DNA of 7,083 bases, from contig DCTK01000041.1 of assembly GCA_002329575.1 (NCBI GenBank), positions 6,586 through 13,668 on the forward strand, written 5' to 3'. This stretch comes from Sutterella sp. UBA1442. Its GTDB lineage: Bacteria > Pseudomonadota > Gammaproteobacteria > Burkholderiales > Burkholderiaceae_F. The position numbers and the translations under genes were made by a program. Shown here piece after piece: positions 4,277 to 7,083 of the stretch (positions are counted from its first letter, which is position 1; every line of letters begins with the position of its first letter). The notes below the pieces were generated by a model that was not told the DNA's origin, did no database searches, and worked only from the letters and a program-made list of their open reading frames with translations.

Positions 4277-7083
4277 ATGCTTTCGCAAATCTGTATCCGT
4301 CGCCCGATTCTGGCCTCCGTCATGTCGATTTTGATCGTCTTGGCGGGGTTGGTCGCTGTTCGTATTTTGCCTTTATCGCAATACCCGGATATTTCACCTC
4401 CGTCAGTTTCAATTTCAACGTCTTACGAAGGTGCTGATGCATTAACGTTGGCTAGAACGATTGCTGCACCTATCGAAGATCAGCTCTCGGGCGTTGAAGG
4501 TCTTCAGTACTACACTACGTCCATTCGTTCCAACGGTGACGTACGCATTTCTTGTACGTTCGAAGTGGGCACGGATCCCAATGACGCCATGCTTGAAATC
4601 AACAACCGTGTGAGAACGGTTGAAAGACGATTGCCGGAAACCGTGCGTCAAAATGGGGTCTCTGTCAGAAAGCGCTCCGAAGAAACACTGTTACTCATGG
4701 TGTTGACTTCACCTGATCATTCAATGAACACCACACAGTTGGCTGACTACGCAACGATCAATATGGTCGATGACTTAAAGCGTATTCCGGGCGTGGGTGA
4801 CGTGAGCGTTTTCGGTAACGTGCAAGGCGCTATGCGCATCTGGTTAAACCCTGACAAGATGGCGCTTCTGGGGGTGACGGTCAATGACGTTAAAGATGCG
4901 GTTGAAATTCAAAATGAACAATATGCTGCCGGTCGTGTTGGGGCTGCACCAACGGTAAAAGACCAACAACTCTTCTATACGGTAACGACCCGCGGTCAAC
5001 TTTTAACGGTTGAAGAATTCGGCAATATTACGATTCGCTCCGATGGCCCTGACGGCATCATTCGTTTGAAAGACATTGCCCGAGTCGAAGTTGGTAAGAG
5101 AAGTTATGACTCTTATAACCTCTTAAATGGTGAACCGGCTATTACCATTGCCGTTTACCTTCAAACGGGTGCTAACGCTGTTAGCACCGCCACGGCGGTT
5201 AAGGAAGAAATTGATCGCTTGGCAGCGCACTACCCGGAAGGTCGTGTAACGCATACGATCACGGACGACACGACAGAATTCGTGCTCGCCTCTTTAAATG
5301 AAGTGGGTAAAACGCTTCTTGAAGCTGGTCTTCTTGTGTTGATCGTTGTTTACGTGTTCCTACAGAGCTGGCGTGCCACGATTATTCCGATGGTCGCTGT
5401 CCCCGTGTCTTTGATTGGCACGATGGTGGGGTTGTGGCTCTTTGACTTTTCCCTGAATACCATGACGCTTTTTGCCATGACACTGGCCATCGGTATTGTG
5501 GTCGATGATGCCATTGTGGTGCTTGAAAATGTCGAGCGCATTATGGTCAGTGAAAATGTCAGTCCTAAGGTAGCTGCAAAACGCGCCATGAAAGAAGTGG
5601 CGGGCGCATTGGTCGCCATTGTTTTGGTGCTCTCTGCCGTATTTGTGCCGGTTGCCTTCTTAAGCGGCATGGCAGGCGAACTCTATCGTCAATTCGCCGT
5701 GACAATTACGATCTCGGTGGCCATTTCCGGTTTTGTCGCCTTGACGTTAACGCCTGCATTGTGCGCCATCATGCTTAAAAAACGCGAAGGCGATCCTGCT
5801 AAGCCCTTCCAACGCTTCAATGTCGGTTTGGGTCGAGTGACGAGAGTGTTCCAACGTTGTGTGGGTACGGCTTTGCATTACAGGGTCATCAGTGGTGTGG
5901 TGCTTTTGGCAGTACTTGCTTCTTGTTGGTTCATGTTGCAAGTGACGCCCACGTCATTTGTGCCTCGCGAAGACCAAGGTATTGTGCGCGTGAGTTTGAC
6001 GTTGCCTGAAGGGGCTTCATTAACCCGTACCGAGCAGGTTGCCGCCGAACTTCAAAACAAAATGGCCAGTATTGAAGGTGTGGAAGCCGTGTTGACGTTG
6101 GCGGGTAATGATACGGTTGCCAACGATGTGCGACAAAACGCCGCAACCTTCGTGCTTAATCTCAAGCATTGGGATGATCGTCAGAATACAGCCGCTGACA
6201 TTGTCAGAATTCTCACGAAAGCGGCCGCGGATTTAACGGACGGGACTGCAACGGTTTCTACTCCGGCACCTATCCGAGGTCTAGGTTCTGCGTCAGGTTT
6301 CACGGGTTATTTGCAATCGCGTGAAAGCGATGATCCATTGCTTCTTCAACAGGTGGCCGATAACTTCATTACGGAACTGAGCTATTCGCCCATTTTGACC
6401 GGCGTGCGTCATACGGCAAAAGCCGAGTCGCCGATTTTGGCTGTCAGTGTTGACGAAGAAAAAGCCATGGCCTTGGGAGTCTCCGTTTCGGAAATCTACG
6501 ATACTTTGGCCGCATTGATGGGCAGTACCTATATCAACGACTTCACGAGAAACGGGAAAATTAACCGTGTGATCATGCAAGCCGATGCTGAATATCGCAT
6601 GAAGCCTGAAGATTTAGGTCGTGCTTGGATTCGCAATAGTGCCGGAGAAATGATCCCGATGTCGACGATGGTGAGTTGGGAACGCACGTCCGGCGCAGAA
6701 ACCATGGCTCGTATGAACGGTTACATGGCTGCACGCTTCATGGGCGAGGCCGCTTCTGGCGTGAGTTCCGGTGAAGCCATTAATGAAGTGGAGCGCATTG
6801 CTGCAGAAACCTTGCCCGAAGGTTATGCCGTTGGCTGGATCGGTCAAGCTTTCCAAGAAAAGCGCTTGGGCGCATCTGCGACTACAGCATTTGTTTTCGG
6901 GATCATTGTGGTGTTCTTGATTTTGGCAGCACAGTATGAACGGTGGTCCTTGCCGATTGCCGTGGTTTTGTCAGTACCCTTTGCCGTATTGGGGGCACTA
7001 GCCGCAACGTATATCAGAGGGTTATCAAACGATATTTACTTCCAGATTGGTCTTCTCGTGTTGGTAGGCTTGTCAGCCAAGAA
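4277..7083 (+). CDS. HAE1-family RND multidrug efflux pump, inner-membrane subunit (AcrB/MexF-like), 3' partial
   Basis: 935 codons are visible of about 1040 expected; the gene runs off the right edge. It is a proton-driven antiporter that takes amphiphilic compounds from the periplasm and inner membrane and passes them to the adaptor and an outer-membrane channel. Visible order: TM1 (about 10-29) after a RRPILASV start; porter domain with QYPDISPPSVSIS (about 40-52); TM2-TM6 (about 343-490); TM7 (about 537-556); second porter domain with GSTYINDF (about 748-755); TM8-TM10 (about 868-935). The proton relay is intact as far as visible: D410 and D411 in IGIVVDDAIVVLENVER (TM4) and K935 in GLSAK (TM10), the last whole codon of the window. 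TM2-TM4 wording (SWRATIIP, VAVPVSLIGT, LAIGIVVDD) resembles MexF/OqxB as much as AcrB. The reading frame is open throughout. Only a weak ribosome site (GGGTAAG, 4266-4272) precedes the ATG, suggesting translational coupling to the adaptor. Substrates and the outer-membrane partner cannot be told from this window. Confidence 0.96.
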   Translation, partial: MLSQICIRRPILASVMSILIVLAGLVAVRILPLSQYPDISPPSVSISTSYEGADALTLARTIAAPIEDQLSGVEGLQYYTTSIRSNGDVRISCTFEVGTDPNDAMLEINNRVRTVERRLPETVRQNGVSVRKRSEETLLLMVLTSPDHSMNTTQLADYATINMVDDLKRIPGVGDVSVFGNVQGAMRIWLNPDKMALLGVTVNDVKDAVEIQNEQYAAGRVGAAPTVKDQQLFYTVTTRGQLLTVEEFGNITIRSDGPDGIIRLKDIARVEVGKRSYDSYNLLNGEPAITIAVYLQTGANAVSTATAVKEEIDRLAAHYPEGRVTHTITDDTTEFVLASLNEVGKTLLEAGLLVLIVVYVFLQSWRATIIPMVAVPVSLIGTMVGLWLFDFSLNTMTLFAMTLAIGIVVDDAIVVLENVERIMVSENVSPKVAAKRAMKEVAGALVAIVLVLSAVFVPVAFLSGMAGELYRQFAVTITISVAISGFVALTLTPALCAIMLKKREGDPAKPFQRFNVGLGRVTRVFQRCVGTALHYRVISGVVLLAVLASCWFMLQVTPTSFVPREDQGIVRVSLTLPEGASLTRTEQVAAELQNKMASIEGVEAVLTLAGNDTVANDVRQNAATFVLNLKHWDDRQNTAADIVRILTKAAADLTDGTATVSTPAPIRGLGSASGFTGYLQSRESDDPLLLQQVADNFITELSYSPILTGVRHTAKAESPILAVSVDEEKAMALGVSVSEIYDTLAALMGSTYINDFTRNGKINRVIMQADAEYRMKPEDLGRAWIRNSAGEMIPMSTMVSWERTSGAETMARMNGYMAARFMGEAASGVSSGEAINEVERIAAETLPEGYAVGWIGQAFQEKRLGASATTAFVFGIIVVFLILAAQYERWSLPIAVVLSVPFAVLGALAATYIRGLSNDIYFQIGLLVLVGLSAK

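Noticed and set aside
5350..5670. 106-codon minus-strand reading frame opposite the RND pump gene
   Set aside because: It is antisense to TM2-TM5 of a well-supported gene, its product is a low-complexity T/M/S/A mixture, and no ribosome site or family motif is visible.
6293..6856. Two minus-strand reading frames (6293-6580 and 6614-6856)
   Set aside because: Both are shadows of the second porter domain of the RND pump; the H/T/G-rich products are typical of antisense translation.
1..7083. Mobile elements, CRISPR arrays, tRNA/rRNA, defence or biosynthetic systems
   Set aside because: No transposase or integrase motifs, terminal inverted repeats, spaced repeats or structural RNA signatures were seen; coding sequences fill most of the window and belong to known families.

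Overview
The window looks like an ordinary chromosomal segment of a Gram-negative proteobacterium, most likely a betaproteobacterium of the order Burkholderiales. Three things point there: a Bug-type (TctC-like) solute-binding protein, a family greatly expanded in that order; the same-strand block methyltransferase - rnhA - dnaQ; and a tripartite RND efflux operon that needs an outer membrane. The moderate GC content and codon use would suit a gut Sutterellaceae member such as Parasutterella, but that genus-level guess is inference only.

Layout. Positions 1-895 (minus strand) hold a Bug-family periplasmic binding protein gene whose 3' end is cut by the window edge. A 120-bp divergent intergenic region (896-1015) carries candidate promoters in both directions. 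Positions 1016-2982 (plus strand) form a three-gene nucleic-acid cluster: a YafS-like SAM-dependent methyltransferase with a degenerate cofactor loop, ribonuclease HI (rnhA) and the DNA polymerase III epsilon proofreading subunit (dnaQ). A weak hairpin plus T-run just after dnaQ probably ends that unit. A 148-bp gap (2983-3130) contains an imperfect 34-bp dyad. From 3131 to the window end runs an efflux operon: a lipoprotein membrane-fusion (adaptor) subunit and a large HAE1-family RND pump gene, cut at the right edge just after the TM10 lysine.

How the genes work together. RnhA and DnaQ both maintain the genome: one removes RNA from RNA:DNA hybrids, the other proofreads replication. They share a strand with an 11-nt gap and a strong ribosome binding site for dnaQ. 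The adaptor and pump are one functional unit: the lipid-anchored adaptor bridges the inner-membrane proton/drug antiporter to a TolC-like outer-membrane channel, which is not in the window. The Bug gene is unrelated to the others and stands without visible TctA/TctB membrane partners.

I found no mobile element, CRISPR array, tRNA, rRNA or clear new system. The points most worth following up are the dyad ahead of the efflux genes and the degenerate methyltransferase tied to rnhA/dnaQ.
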